This document shows, one piece after another, positions 8,287 to 17,230 of a stretch of DNA of 64,000 nucleotides (its first letter is position 1; the number at the start of each line of letters is the position of its first letter). Source of the DNA: Pedobacter sp014947265 (GTDB taxonomy: Bacteria > Bacteroidota > Bacteroidia > Sphingobacteriales > Sphingobacteriaceae); assembly GCF_014947265.1 (NCBI RefSeq), contig NZ_JADCNK010000019.1, positions 1 through 64,000 of the forward strand, in the 5' to 3' direction. A program made the position numbers and the translations under genes. The notes beneath the pieces were generated by a model. It made no database searches and had not been told where the DNA came from. It saw nothing but the letters and a program-made list of their open reading frames with translations.

Positions 8287-9457
8287 TAATCATGATTTGT
8301 TTATCGGTATAACCCGGTTCAAGTACTTTGTGTGATATCATTGCGCGGCGAAGATGTTTGTCCACCTCCATTCCGATATGGGTTATATTGTATTTTTCAA
8401 CCACTGCTTCCCTTGCCTGCTGCGACATCGCCGCCAGTTTTTCAGGAGAGAATGCTATTTCATGCATGCACTTATAAAACCCTAACCAACCATTTCCGCC
8501 ACGGTTAAGCAATCCATTTTTTTGATGATTGACAATCTCACTTAATCCGCCAGTATCATTGGCAATAACGGGTAAGCCCGCTGCCATGCCTTCCACAGCG
8601 ATCATCCCAAAGGGCTCATACCTTGATGGCACCAGCATCACATCTGCAATCGTAAACAAATTCGCTAGATCTTCCCGTGTTTGCCACTCTAGAAGATGAT
8701 AGTTTTCCTTAGGAACATCTTTAAGTAAGAACTCAAACTTTTCGGTAGGGCCGATAGCGATAAGATAGACGTCTTTTTTATCACATACCAACCTTCTGAA
8801 GGCACGGAACGCAATGTCGGCACCTTTGATATATTCAGAAAAGCGGCCGGATGTTAAAAAAACAATCGGTTTGCAACCATTGATCAACGGGATCTGAAAC
8901 GTGGGATTGCTCCTGTTAACCTCAAGCCCCCTTATTTCGATGCCATTGCTGATTACGGCTACCGCTGATGAAAGTTTAAACCCGTGATTAAACGCACTGC
9001 AAAGCTCATTAACTGAGATAAAAATATTGAGAGCGGCACCCGAAGCAGCTTCTACTTGCGGTTTAGAAAGCAGGTTTTGCTTTGCAACCGACATTTTTTC
9101 GATGCCCCCATAAGGCGCAAACAATAATTGAAAATGGTTTACAATGGTCAATCCCGGCAATTGCTCTCTCAAATATTTTACGATAAAGCAGCCAAAGTGT
9201 AGCCCGCCAAGATTGTAGATGATATCGAAGTCGTATGGGTTGACATTGGTGATCAGGAAGTGCTTCAGGTTATCCACCGTGTTGTATATGTCATCAGGTA
9301 CAGCAATGTGCAATCCCGGATCAGCATCATCAGTAGCGCGTGCCAACAAGGTCAAATCGTGAATTTTGCAAAGTTCATGGATCAACAAATGCGCAAACAC
9401 TTCAGACCCGTTCCGGAAGAAGCTTCTATAATATTCGGTAATAACAAGTATTCTCAT
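8276..9457 (-). CDS. GT4-family glycosyltransferase (GT-B fold)
   Basis: 393 residues from the ATG at 9457 (the longer frame would start at a TTG). The N-terminal Rossmann half opens MRILVITEYYRSFFRNG. The C-terminal donor-binding half holds LTSGRFSEYIKGADIA and the GT4 signature PSRYEPFGMIAVEGMAAGLP with the EX7E-type glutamates, then NDTGGLSEIV. It should transfer a sugar from a nucleotide donor in the cytoplasm, retaining configuration. The ATG overlaps the upstream stop by one base (TGATG). It is the only clear GT4 enzyme in an operon otherwise rich in GT2 domains. Confidence 0.92.
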   Translation of the reverse strand: MRILVITEYYRSFFRNGSEVFAHLLIHELCKIHDLTLLARATDDADPGLHIAVPDDIYNTVDNLKHFLITNVNPYDFDIIYNLGGLHFGCFIVKYLREQLPGLTIVNHFQLLFAPYGGIEKMSVAKQNLLSKPQVEAASGAALNIFISVNELCSAFNHGFKLSSAVAVISNGIEIRGLEVNRSNPTFQIPLINGCKPIVFLTSGRFSEYIKGADIAFRAFRRLVCDKKDVYLIAIGPTEKFEFLLKDVPKENYHLLEWQTREDLANLFTIADVMLVPSRYEPFGMIAVEGMAAGLPVIANDTGGLSEIVNHQKNGLLNRGGNGWLGFYKCMHEIAFSPEKLAAMSQQAREAVVEKYNITHIGMEVDKHLRRAMISHKVLEPGYTDKQIMINEF

Positions 9458-12309
9458 CAATTCGCAGAATTTATTTGCTTAAAAAGATCTTTGTGATTGC
9501 CCCATCGTTGAACAAACCGCTGATAGTTTTCAGCAAAGCGATCGTTTCTTTGATTATTATAGTGCAACACACTGGCATTACCGGCATAAACACATTTAAA
9601 ATCCCGGCGACGGGCCTTCAAACAGAGATCTACATCTTCCATTTGGCTTCCTTCATACATTTCATCAAAACCGTTTACGGCAATCATTACTTCTCTTTTT
9701 ACGATTAGAAATGTGGAGGGCAGCCAGGTCACTTCTGAAATATATTGATATCTGCCGTCGTCACTTTCTCCAATTCCGCGGGGTACCGGCCGTTGCTTTT
9801 CGTTAAAAAACGGATCGGCGCAGAAAATCTTTTGGTCCTCAGTTATCAGTCGCGGACCGATAAGGCTTGCATTGTGTTCAGCCATTACGGCTAGCATGGT
9901 ATCCAAAGATTCTTGGGATGTGATCTCGGTATCATCGTCCATGAAGCAAACCAACGGTCGTTTGGTCAAACTAAAGCCGTTGTTGCGGTTAACCGAGCTC
10001 GACCGTTTTTCATCGATGACGTAAATAGCATCATCCTTTATACCAATCTTATGTAAAGATTGGATGCACCTGTTAAGGATTCTTTTTGAGTAACCTTTTT
10101 CAAATTTGAAAACCCTGGCAAAGAGTATCGGCTCGTTCAACTCATAAAATAAAACCTTGATAGTTGCCGAATTATGCCGGGCGGGCATGAAAGTAAGTGA
10201 CAAGTTGAGATCCTGACCGCCGGGCTGTGTTACCCACTCGATTGGAATAGATACGGCTCTTGAAATTTCCTGTTTTCCTTTCCATTCTGCCTTGCCTGCA
10301 GCAACAACTTCACCTGTACCTGGTCTTGTTATTTGAATCTGCAGCGCACCTTCAACATGTTGTTCGCAACTAAAGCTTAATTCAATACGTGAGAAAGGAA
10401 CCAATTCGGCAGGAAACTTTTGCACGAAGGAAGTGTAACCTGTCAGTTCAAAATATTGCGGCATCTGCCCTGAAACGGGCCGTCTTTGCGCGTAGTGTAG
10501 TTCTTTCTCATCAGCTTCGTAAAAAGCAATAACAAAATCAATCATGTCTTTTGTAAAAGCAGGTATTGGCTTCTGCTCATAAATAAATGGCGGTTGCGCG
10601 TTTACCCGTTGCAGCGGAAGGCCGATGCGGTCTATCGTTTTATCGGCCAGGCGTCTCCACATTTCATATGCACCTTCAGGTTTAAGCAAGTGGCTTGTGC
10701 GTTTAGAATTCAGCCTGTAGTAGTATAGCACTTTGTCGTAAAGTTCGATAGCACCCTTTTCTTCAAGCTTTAAGTAGATATCACAATCTTCACCGGCATA
10801 GTAAAAGTCGGAAAAACCCTCCCAGCCACTGGTGGCAGCGTATGCCTTGCGGCTAAGTAAGGTAGGCTGGCAATGGTTATGCAAATCGGTCACCATGCCA
10901 TGCTGGTACTTGCGGTTCTCAAAAGGGAACCACTCGTCCATATCAACCAAAACTCCATTTTCATCAATGTATCGACGCTTTGCCCTGATAATACTGGCCC
11001 ATGGTTTTAAGATCGCTTCACTGGAAAGGTCTTCAACAATTGTAGCGCCTAACATGTCATCATCATCTAGTGGTATGATATAATCTTCAACAGCAGCGGC
11101 ACTTAGTGCATTGCGCGAGCGGGCGATTCCCTGGTTGGGGAAGAAGAAAACTCTCAGTTTGGGATGATCCAAGTCCTGCACGATATCCAATATGCGTCGT
11201 GACAGGGCGTCACCTCCATCCCACAAAAGATAATAAACCCAACGGTTGGAGGTTTGATACAGTACAGATTCGATACATGGAATAAGCCAGGCACCTTTAA
11301 AAACAGGAGTTTCTATTGATACGAAAGGTAAATTACTTCCGGGATTTGGTAATTGAGCATCATGTGTGGCCCATTTAATTAACCGTAGTTTGAACTGTTC
11401 GAGATATACGTCTTGTTCGCTGCTTCCTAACTCTTGTACGTTGCACTGGGGTATGTTTTCCATTTTAAACACATTCCATGGAGCCGCACCTCCTATTGAT
11501 CTACCGGCATTTATCAATTCTTCTACCTGTGATCCTGCTTTCTTCTCCCACTGAAAGCGACCTTTATAATCACAGTTGATGCACGTATTTGTTTTCCCGG
11601 CCAAAACGGCGCACATACCCTTATACATTAATAACTGTTCGTAACTGTTTTCAAATAAGTTAACCCCAGCTTCAATTCCTTTAACACCAGATGGGCACAT
11701 CAGCAATTCCCCTTTTGAGTTGATGACAATGGTTTTATTAGCTATTTCGCAGCATGGCGAAGAACCTTTAAATTGGGAAGTAACCTCTTCAGGTAACGAA
11801 GGACTGCTTGCTTTTGCAGGGCCAAACAAAGGTTCGCCAATATTGATATTTGAGCTTTTTAATTCGATAAACCTGCGATGAGTATAAAGCCCCTCATTGC
11901 TTTCGGGCCATATTGAAATATTGATCTTCGACTCAGGGTGCGCAGCGTTAAAGCTGCCTATTATTTTGCTGACAGCGGCCAGTTTTTCTTCTTCGTTATT
12001 GCAGGTTATTACCAGGTTGCCAAATCCCCTGAAATTGATGTAGGCAATTATTTCAGGATATAGATCTTCCAGCGATATAACAAAAAACAGATTTACCGAT
12101 CGGGCGTAACTCCATGAGGCAAAATGATCAATTGTATTTTGGGTATTATGCAAGGCCAACTTCATTTGCACATAAACGCTTATTGCAATGGTGTTACCGT
12201 TAACCAGTTTTTTACAAATTGATTCAATCTTTTCAAGCCCCGCTTTACTGATCAGCTTGGAGGAGTTCTCTGTAATATCTTGATCATCAACAAGTAGAAT
12301 AAAATCCAT
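9457..12309 (-). CDS. SPASM-like domain fused to two GT2 glycosyltransferase domains
   Basis: 950 residues. Residues 1-180 look like an alpha/beta barrel without the CxxxCxxC motif of radical-SAM enzymes. Residues 185-250 form a SPASM-like Cys cluster (Cys186, 187, 205, 233, 243, 246). Residues 328-560 are a GT2 domain (FVSIETPVFKGAW, DDDD at 415-418, ED at 508). Residues 575-730 are beta-rich, perhaps accessory or carbohydrate-binding. Residues 735-945 are a second GT2 domain with DDDT at 791-794 and MEDVDLCLKARR late. This suggests a two-step or polymerising glycosyltransferase carrying a non-catalytic Fe-S-type substrate-recognition module. The architecture is unusual; the whole reads without frameshift. 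Six bases separate it from the PIG-L-like gene. Confidence 0.85.
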   Translation of the reverse strand: MDFILLVDDQDITENSSKLISKAGLEKIESICKKLVNGNTIAISVYVQMKLALHNTQNTIDHFASWSYARSVNLFFVISLEDLYPEIIAYINFRGFGNLVITCNNEEEKLAAVSKIIGSFNAAHPESKINISIWPESNEGLYTHRRFIELKSSNINIGEPLFGPAKASSPSLPEEVTSQFKGSSPCCEIANKTIVINSKGELLMCPSGVKGIEAGVNLFENSYEQLLMYKGMCAVLAGKTNTCINCDYKGRFQWEKKAGSQVEELINAGRSIGGAAPWNVFKMENIPQCNVQELGSSEQDVYLEQFKLRLIKWATHDAQLPNPGSNLPFVSIETPVFKGAWLIPCIESVLYQTSNRWVYYLLWDGGDALSRRILDIVQDLDHPKLRVFFFPNQGIARSRNALSAAAVEDYIIPLDDDDMLGATIVEDLSSEAILKPWASIIRAKRRYIDENGVLVDMDEWFPFENRKYQHGMVTDLHNHCQPTLLSRKAYAATSGWEGFSDFYYAGEDCDIYLKLEEKGAIELYDKVLYYYRLNSKRTSHLLKPEGAYEMWRRLADKTIDRIGLPLQRVNAQPPFIYEQKPIPAFTKDMIDFVIAFYEADEKELHYAQRRPVSGQMPQYFELTGYTSFVQKFPAELVPFSRIELSFSCEQHVEGALQIQITRPGTGEVVAAGKAEWKGKQEISRAVSIPIEWVTQPGGQDLNLSLTFMPARHNSATIKVLFYELNEPILFARVFKFEKGYSKRILNRCIQSLHKIGIKDDAIYVIDEKRSSSVNRNNGFSLTKRPLVCFMDDDTEITSQESLDTMLAVMAEHNASLIGPRLITEDQKIFCADPFFNEKQRPVPRGIGESDDGRYQYISEVTWLPSTFLIVKREVMIAVNGFDEMYEGSQMEDVDLCLKARRRDFKCVYAGNASVLHYNNQRNDRFAENYQRFVQRWGNHKDLFKQINSAN

Positions 12310-12315
12310 TGGTTA

Positions 12316-13314
12316 TTAATTAAAGGGAATCAGTTTATAAAAGTGCTCTGCGCCTTCTGTTTCTTCGCCAGGTGTAAGGGTAGAAGCAGTAATATTTCTT
12401 TTCAAAATGTGACTTACCAGCGAACGGTTAACCGGGTTGAACGCAGAGAAATGGATATCGTAAAAGAGTTCCTTAATCCTTATCTGCGCACTAACGTCTT
12501 CAAAATGGTCAGCAATCTTTACAAAAGAGCATTCTGTTTTCCATAAAAAATCATCGATCAGATTGTAAGTTGCCGCATAAGGAAAATCCTGGTAAAGGAA
12601 AAAATCGATACCAGGAAAATAGTCGTGTTTAAAAAAATCGAGAATGATATTGTGCAAGATCGCGTTATCAGGATGATTGCCGATCGCCGCCGGGGCAAGT
12701 ATAATTTGAGGCTTGAACTCGTTGATAACATTGTACACAGCATACTTCAGCGCTGCTGCAAGGTCGGCAGGCAGACCGGGCATGGAGCCTGTATCCCATC
12801 GGCCTTTTCTAACATTAAAATCCGGATAGTTTAAAAACTTGTTGGTACAATTGCAAAGCTTCGCAGAGATCTCCGCTTCATCGTGCCTTATGGCTGATAT
12901 TTCCTCATCACTTTTAAATAAACCAGTAAGTGTGCAATCCGCAGTATTCGAAAAACAGATAAGATTTAGAATTTCCTTATCCTGCCACTTTAAACAGGCA
13001 CCTCCAACAGAAAGATAGCTTGTTTGCGGATTAGGTGCAATCACCAGCACCTTTTGGCTCTTGTTACGATCGACTTTTTGAACTAACGGAAATGGAAGTT
13101 CAACTATAAAAGGGGTCAATTCTGTGAGCAATGCTGCACCTGCATGCGCTGAAATATCTTTTAGAGAGGTTAGTCCGTTACATAGCCGGCATACCTGCTC
13201 CTCTTCAGTTGTGACAGGGCGTAACTTTTGACTGCCAAAATATAATTCGTTTTGTATGACAGTGACGTGTGGCAATAAAAGAGGGTAGATATCCCTGCTG
13301 CTTGTTTGATCCAT
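12316..13314 (-). CDS. PIG-L-like protein with possible PqqD-type N-terminal domain, degenerate metal site
   Basis: 332 residues. Residues 85-330 follow the PIG-L/LmbE deacetylase fold: KVLVIAPNP then VGG (89-105), IRHDEAEISAKL (142-153), ILAPAAIGNHPDN (205-217). The first metal motif, normally AHPDDE, reads APNPQT, so the His and both Asp are gone and hydrolase activity is doubtful. Residues 18-75 (LYFGSQKLRPVTTEEEQVCR then LCNGLTSLKDI) resemble a PqqD/RRE winged helix, which binds leader peptides in RiPP pathways. Known PIG-L enzymes deacetylate GlcNAc groups. It could instead serve as a binding or scaffold protein for the radical-SAM enzymes beside it. Confidence 0.7.
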   Translation of the reverse strand: MDQTSSRDIYPLLLPHVTVIQNELYFGSQKLRPVTTEEEQVCRLCNGLTSLKDISAHAGAALLTELTPFIVELPFPLVQKVDRNKSQKVLVIAPNPQTSYLSVGGACLKWQDKEILNLICFSNTADCTLTGLFKSDEEISAIRHDEAEISAKLCNCTNKFLNYPDFNVRKGRWDTGSMPGLPADLAAALKYAVYNVINEFKPQIILAPAAIGNHPDNAILHNIILDFFKHDYFPGIDFFLYQDFPYAATYNLIDDFLWKTECSFVKIADHFEDVSAQIRIKELFYDIHFSAFNPVNRSLVSHILKRNITASTLTPGEETEGAEHFYKLIPFN

Positions 13315-13323
13315 CGAAAAAAT

Positions 13324-14856
13324 TTATGAATTTGCCAACATGTTCAAATCGTGCATATACACGGTATTTATTCTAAAAATAGGATCCTTAATAGTTTGTT
13401 TAAACTCCTGATGCAAGGGGTGCGAAACAAGCTGCACGGCCCGGCTTAGGTATTCTTCTTCTGAGTAAGTGCCCCAATTGAGGATTTGCTTAAAGCAAAT
13501 AAAATCTGCAGAAACCTTCAGTCCGATCTCTACAAAGTCTTTCATTTCCCTGAAATTATTTTCCTGCACTACAAAATGCAATTCAAAGGATTTTATCTTT
13601 CCCGCTCTTCTTAATTCGCCCACAAAATCGAGGTTCTCCAATAGTACATCCCAGTTTCCGCCGCGGTTCAGCATATAAGTGGGTGCACTGCCCGCATCAA
13701 CAGAAATGTCTATTTTAGCAACGGCTGTATTACAAATAGATCCCCAGGTTTTAGGTGTCAATAAAAGACCGTTAGTTGATAACGTAATGCGAAGTCCGGA
13801 GGCTGTAGACGGATCAAAACTGCGCAAAAATGAGTGAAATAATTGACTACCGAAAGGATCGCCGCTACCGGTGATGATCAACTCCTTCACATTTTTTAGC
13901 GACTGGTTTACTACACGGTCATGAATGATTTCGGCATTTTCTTTAGACTTTCCTTTAAGTACTACCATGCCTTTCCTGCAAGATGGGCAGCTTAAATTGC
14001 AGGAACGGTCGTATGACATGTTAATGGTAAGCGGCCCCTGCTCAACGCGGGTGATATGATTATCAATAAATTCCCTGTGCCTTGGGCTTTTGATTTCCTC
14101 TTTTAGGGGCAGGGAATTGCTTTGCAAATAACCGCATGTTGCCTCACTGCAATACTTGAAACTGCCGTCAAGAATAGATTCGCGGATGGCTATCGCACGG
14201 GGAGAATTCCAGGTGTCCATAAACGTATCAGAAACCAGGTCTCCTGCAGCTTCGGGTAATGTTTGCGGACAGCATAGATACATTTGGCCCAACGGGTCTA
14301 TCTGTGCAAAGTCGAAAGGGAACTGGCAAAAACGACCTAGAAATTTATTATGGTGATTCTCCGGTTTAGGCAGACCGATATTGGTTGAAGCTGTTGCGTC
14401 TACCGGAGGCAGGCCCGCTAATATTTTTTGTAATTCGATACCTAAAGGATCGGGGCTTCCCGGCGCATTTAAAATATCAGAAATTCCGACATTGTAGATT
14501 ACAGCAACACTTTCCGGCGGAAGCTTTGACTGCAGTTGCGCAACCATACGCTCAACCGTTTGGTTTATAAGCGTACTGAATGGAACGGATGTGCTCTTCT
14601 CCTTTTGGCGCTCGATATAAGTTTTAAATATGATTGCAAGCTCGGCTTTATTTGCCGATGGCCTTCCATTCCAGTAATTCGAAAGGAATTTTAATGGTGA
14701 CGGCGCATTGTTTTCGGCTTCGCGCAGGCATATAGCAGCAACTTCCGTTTTGATGTTTAGAATGGCATTTTCAAATAATTCCCGCAGGTCGTCATCTTTA
14801 ACTACCCTTTTGCAGATTTCGGCCCAATGGCTGTTTTCGACAATTTCCTTTATCAT
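13324..14856 (-). CDS. Radical SAM protein with N-terminal SPASM-like Cys cluster
   Basis: 510 residues. The [4Fe-4S]/SAM motif CNLSCPSC lies at Cys286, Cys290, Cys293, followed by the GSGDPFG motif (SAM-binding GGE equivalent) and LRITLSTNGLLL. Unusually, a SPASM-like segment precedes the radical domain: CQFPFD (Cys177), PLGQMYLCCPQT (195, 196) and the CSEATC pair (236, 241), a reversed order compared with known SPASM enzymes. Residues 1-165 are helical and unlike anything I recognise. The enzyme would generate a 5'-deoxyadenosyl radical to modify a peptide or sugar. ATG overlaps the upstream stop by four bases. Confidence 0.85.
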   Translation of the reverse strand: MIKEIVENSHWAEICKRVVKDDDLRELFENAILNIKTEVAAICLREAENNAPSPLKFLSNYWNGRPSANKAELAIIFKTYIERQKEKSTSVPFSTLINQTVERMVAQLQSKLPPESVAVIYNVGISDILNAPGSPDPLGIELQKILAGLPPVDATASTNIGLPKPENHHNKFLGRFCQFPFDFAQIDPLGQMYLCCPQTLPEAAGDLVSDTFMDTWNSPRAIAIRESILDGSFKYCSEATCGYLQSNSLPLKEEIKSPRHREFIDNHITRVEQGPLTINMSYDRSCNLSCPSCRKGMVVLKGKSKENAEIIHDRVVNQSLKNVKELIITGSGDPFGSQLFHSFLRSFDPSTASGLRITLSTNGLLLTPKTWGSICNTAVAKIDISVDAGSAPTYMLNRGGNWDVLLENLDFVGELRRAGKIKSFELHFVVQENNFREMKDFVEIGLKVSADFICFKQILNWGTYSEEEYLSRAVQLVSHPLHQEFKQTIKDPIFRINTVYMHDLNMLANS

Positions 14857-17228
14857 CGCAGTGCTATTTGTTTTTTCAGTTCAGAAGGGCAGAAATCGCA
14901 ATTTCCGCATAAAGTGTCGTAGTTGCCTTTTATAAAACCCGAGAGCTTTTCAAATTGCAGTTGCTGCAGGGTTGTGCTGTTAATATTACCATGAGCAGTA
15001 ACCCGTTGATAATCCATCGCGCAAAGGCGCATGGTGCCGTCTGCAGAAATAAAGGCTAAATTCTTAGCGATCTTACAAAGGTTGTCGGTTTCATCATGAT
15101 CTTTAAAAACATCAACCACCACCCGTTGGTCGCCGGCATATCTGGTAAAGAACGAATCCATTTTTACTGATTTCATGCCCGCTCCAAGCAAGCCAGCCCG
15201 GTTATTCACGGGGTGCAGCCATATCTGCGTTGCCGAACTACCCCGCCAGTTCTCTACAAACTGATCAACCTCGTGCTCATTTTGCTCACAAACTACAAAG
15301 CTTACGTTCACTTTGATATCGGCGTTTAATTCCTTCTTTATTTCGAGCGCTCGTTCTATATTAGCTTTTACTTTATGGAAGTTCTTCATACCCATCACCA
15401 ACTCATGGGTAGATCCGGTAGCGGCATTCACGCTGAAATTAATGCTTTTTAACCCGGCCTTAACCAATTGCCTGAAGATGTTTTCGTTCATCAGTGCCCC
15501 ATTACTCGTCATAGCCACGTAGGCGTTTGCGGCGGTTAGTATTTCGACGATCTGTTCGATTTGCGGATGCAGGAGCGATTCGCCGATACCACACAATACC
15601 ACCAGTCGCTGCGGGCCATTTTTAATATTATTGGCTAAGTTTTCAACGGTACTTATGGCGATAAATGATTTCACATCGGGCATTACCGAGCGCGGGCAAA
15701 AACCACAAGTAGCATTACAGCGTGAAGTGACCTCCAAATCTATAACGAGTTTATTTACATCGCTCATTGTTTGATATTGGAAAAACTTATTTGCCGTTAT
15801 CACCTCCCGCTTTTTAACAGCGTGAGTATATGCTGCGATTGCGGTTTGGAAGTTGCCATCGAGTCCAAATTTCCTGTCTTTAATTTCCCAGCCCCATGGC
15901 GTAAATCGATGGTCTATATTTTTAAAATGCCCCAGTGCTTCCTCTATCTTAAATTCAAGTGTGAGGTTTTGGGTAGATAGTCTTCTTAAGTAAAGAGGTG
16001 CATTTATCATGCCTACTTTTGTGCCTGCCTGGTCGATATGATGGAATAAAAGTGTATCCTCGCCTGCGTTCCGCAATGAGGAATCTGCAACGTATCCACC
16101 CAATTGGTGCAATAGTTTCTTTTGGATGATATAGGGTTGATTAACCTCAAAGGTATCATTTGATATACCGTCGATAATGTAGCGTTTCCTGGCTTGGAGC
16201 GGGTGTTCTACCAACCCAATGATCTGTGTGTTTCCGCGAAATACCAAGGTTTCAGGATTGGCGAAAACAGCTCCGGCAAAGCGCCGTAACGAGTCGGGCA
16301 CCAGCATATCATCATCATCAATCGGAAATATAAAATCGCCGGTAGCTTGCACTGCCAGATCATGCCTGGTTGGCCCAGTACCTTTGTTTACCTGGATATA
16401 AGAAGACACCCGTGGATCGCTGATTTTCGACAATACCATTGCGATCTTTTCCAGTTCGGCAGGTGAAGGGCCATCTACCGCGATAAGCAGTTCCCAATTG
16501 GGCCATATTTGTGCAATTACCGAATTGATCATTTGTTCAACAAAGGCCGATTTAAATACCGGGCAAATGATGCTGAATTTGGGGCCCTCAAAAGCATGAT
16601 CGCCATCAGCCGGTAATTTAACCCGGGCAAAATAGTGATGGGTTTTTATCCTGAACTGCGACGGCACGGCAGATTTGATCTCTTCTCCTTCTCTTGCCAA
16701 CAGGGTTTCGTAATCAGCAGCAAGTGCTTCGGCGGAATTAAGTATCATATTTCCAGCCCACTCACGGCCATCAAAATTAAAGCCGCTAAAATTCATCCGT
16801 TTTGACTGAACATCATTTGTGCGGCCATTAGCGATCAGAAAGAACTCTGTTGTTTTGTAAGCTGTATTTGTTTCAGCAGCAAGCGATTTCGCAGGAGCTA
16901 AATAGCAGCAAGAAGTAACGGAATTATTTCTGTCTTCATTTTCATCGTTGCCAAAAATAAAGTCTGTGCCGGGGTCGGATAAATTGTAAGCCGTATTTTT
17001 TGAGGGCGAAAAACCTGTAATAGCGGTTATATCTTTCAGCCCTGATAAAACCACATCGTCAATAAACAGTACGTTTGCGGCTGATGATTTACTAAGGTGT
17101 TTAGATATAGTTTGGCCCGCGTGGTCATCAATTGAATATTCAATTACCGAACCGGAATGCCCATCCAATAATTGAGATAAGTTAAGGTTGCGAACTTTTT
17201 GCGTTTTGCGAATCAGTATGTCGATCAT
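14853..17228 (-). CDS. GT2 glycosyltransferase fused to radical SAM/SPASM enzyme
   Basis: 791 residues from the ATG at 17228 (a TTG two codons earlier is less likely). Residues 1-205 are of unknown type. Residues 215-420 are a GT2 domain: FSIICPVFKSAFVEQMINS, DDDD at 304-307 and GEDTLLFHH. Residues 492-790 are radical SAM: CNATCGFCPRS with Cys504, 508 and 511, CGIGESLLHP as the GGE-like motif, and a C-terminal SPASM cluster (CKIAK, RLCAMD, LCGNCDFC). One chain thus carries a sugar transferase and a radical enzyme of the peptide-modifying or dehydrogenase class, which suggests coupled glycosylation and radical chemistry on the same substrate. Two bases follow the upstream stop. Confidence 0.88.
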   Translation of the reverse strand: MIDILIRKTQKVRNLNLSQLLDGHSGSVIEYSIDDHAGQTISKHLSKSSAANVLFIDDVVLSGLKDITAITGFSPSKNTAYNLSDPGTDFIFGNDENEDRNNSVTSCCYLAPAKSLAAETNTAYKTTEFFLIANGRTNDVQSKRMNFSGFNFDGREWAGNMILNSAEALAADYETLLAREGEEIKSAVPSQFRIKTHHYFARVKLPADGDHAFEGPKFSIICPVFKSAFVEQMINSVIAQIWPNWELLIAVDGPSPAELEKIAMVLSKISDPRVSSYIQVNKGTGPTRHDLAVQATGDFIFPIDDDDMLVPDSLRRFAGAVFANPETLVFRGNTQIIGLVEHPLQARKRYIIDGISNDTFEVNQPYIIQKKLLHQLGGYVADSSLRNAGEDTLLFHHIDQAGTKVGMINAPLYLRRLSTQNLTLEFKIEEALGHFKNIDHRFTPWGWEIKDRKFGLDGNFQTAIAAYTHAVKKREVITANKFFQYQTMSDVNKLVIDLEVTSRCNATCGFCPRSVMPDVKSFIAISTVENLANNIKNGPQRLVVLCGIGESLLHPQIEQIVEILTAANAYVAMTSNGALMNENIFRQLVKAGLKSINFSVNAATGSTHELVMGMKNFHKVKANIERALEIKKELNADIKVNVSFVVCEQNEHEVDQFVENWRGSSATQIWLHPVNNRAGLLGAGMKSVKMDSFFTRYAGDQRVVVDVFKDHDETDNLCKIAKNLAFISADGTMRLCAMDYQRVTAHGNINSTTLQQLQFEKLSGFIKGNYDTLCGNCDFCPSELKKQIALR

Positions 17229-17230
17229 GG

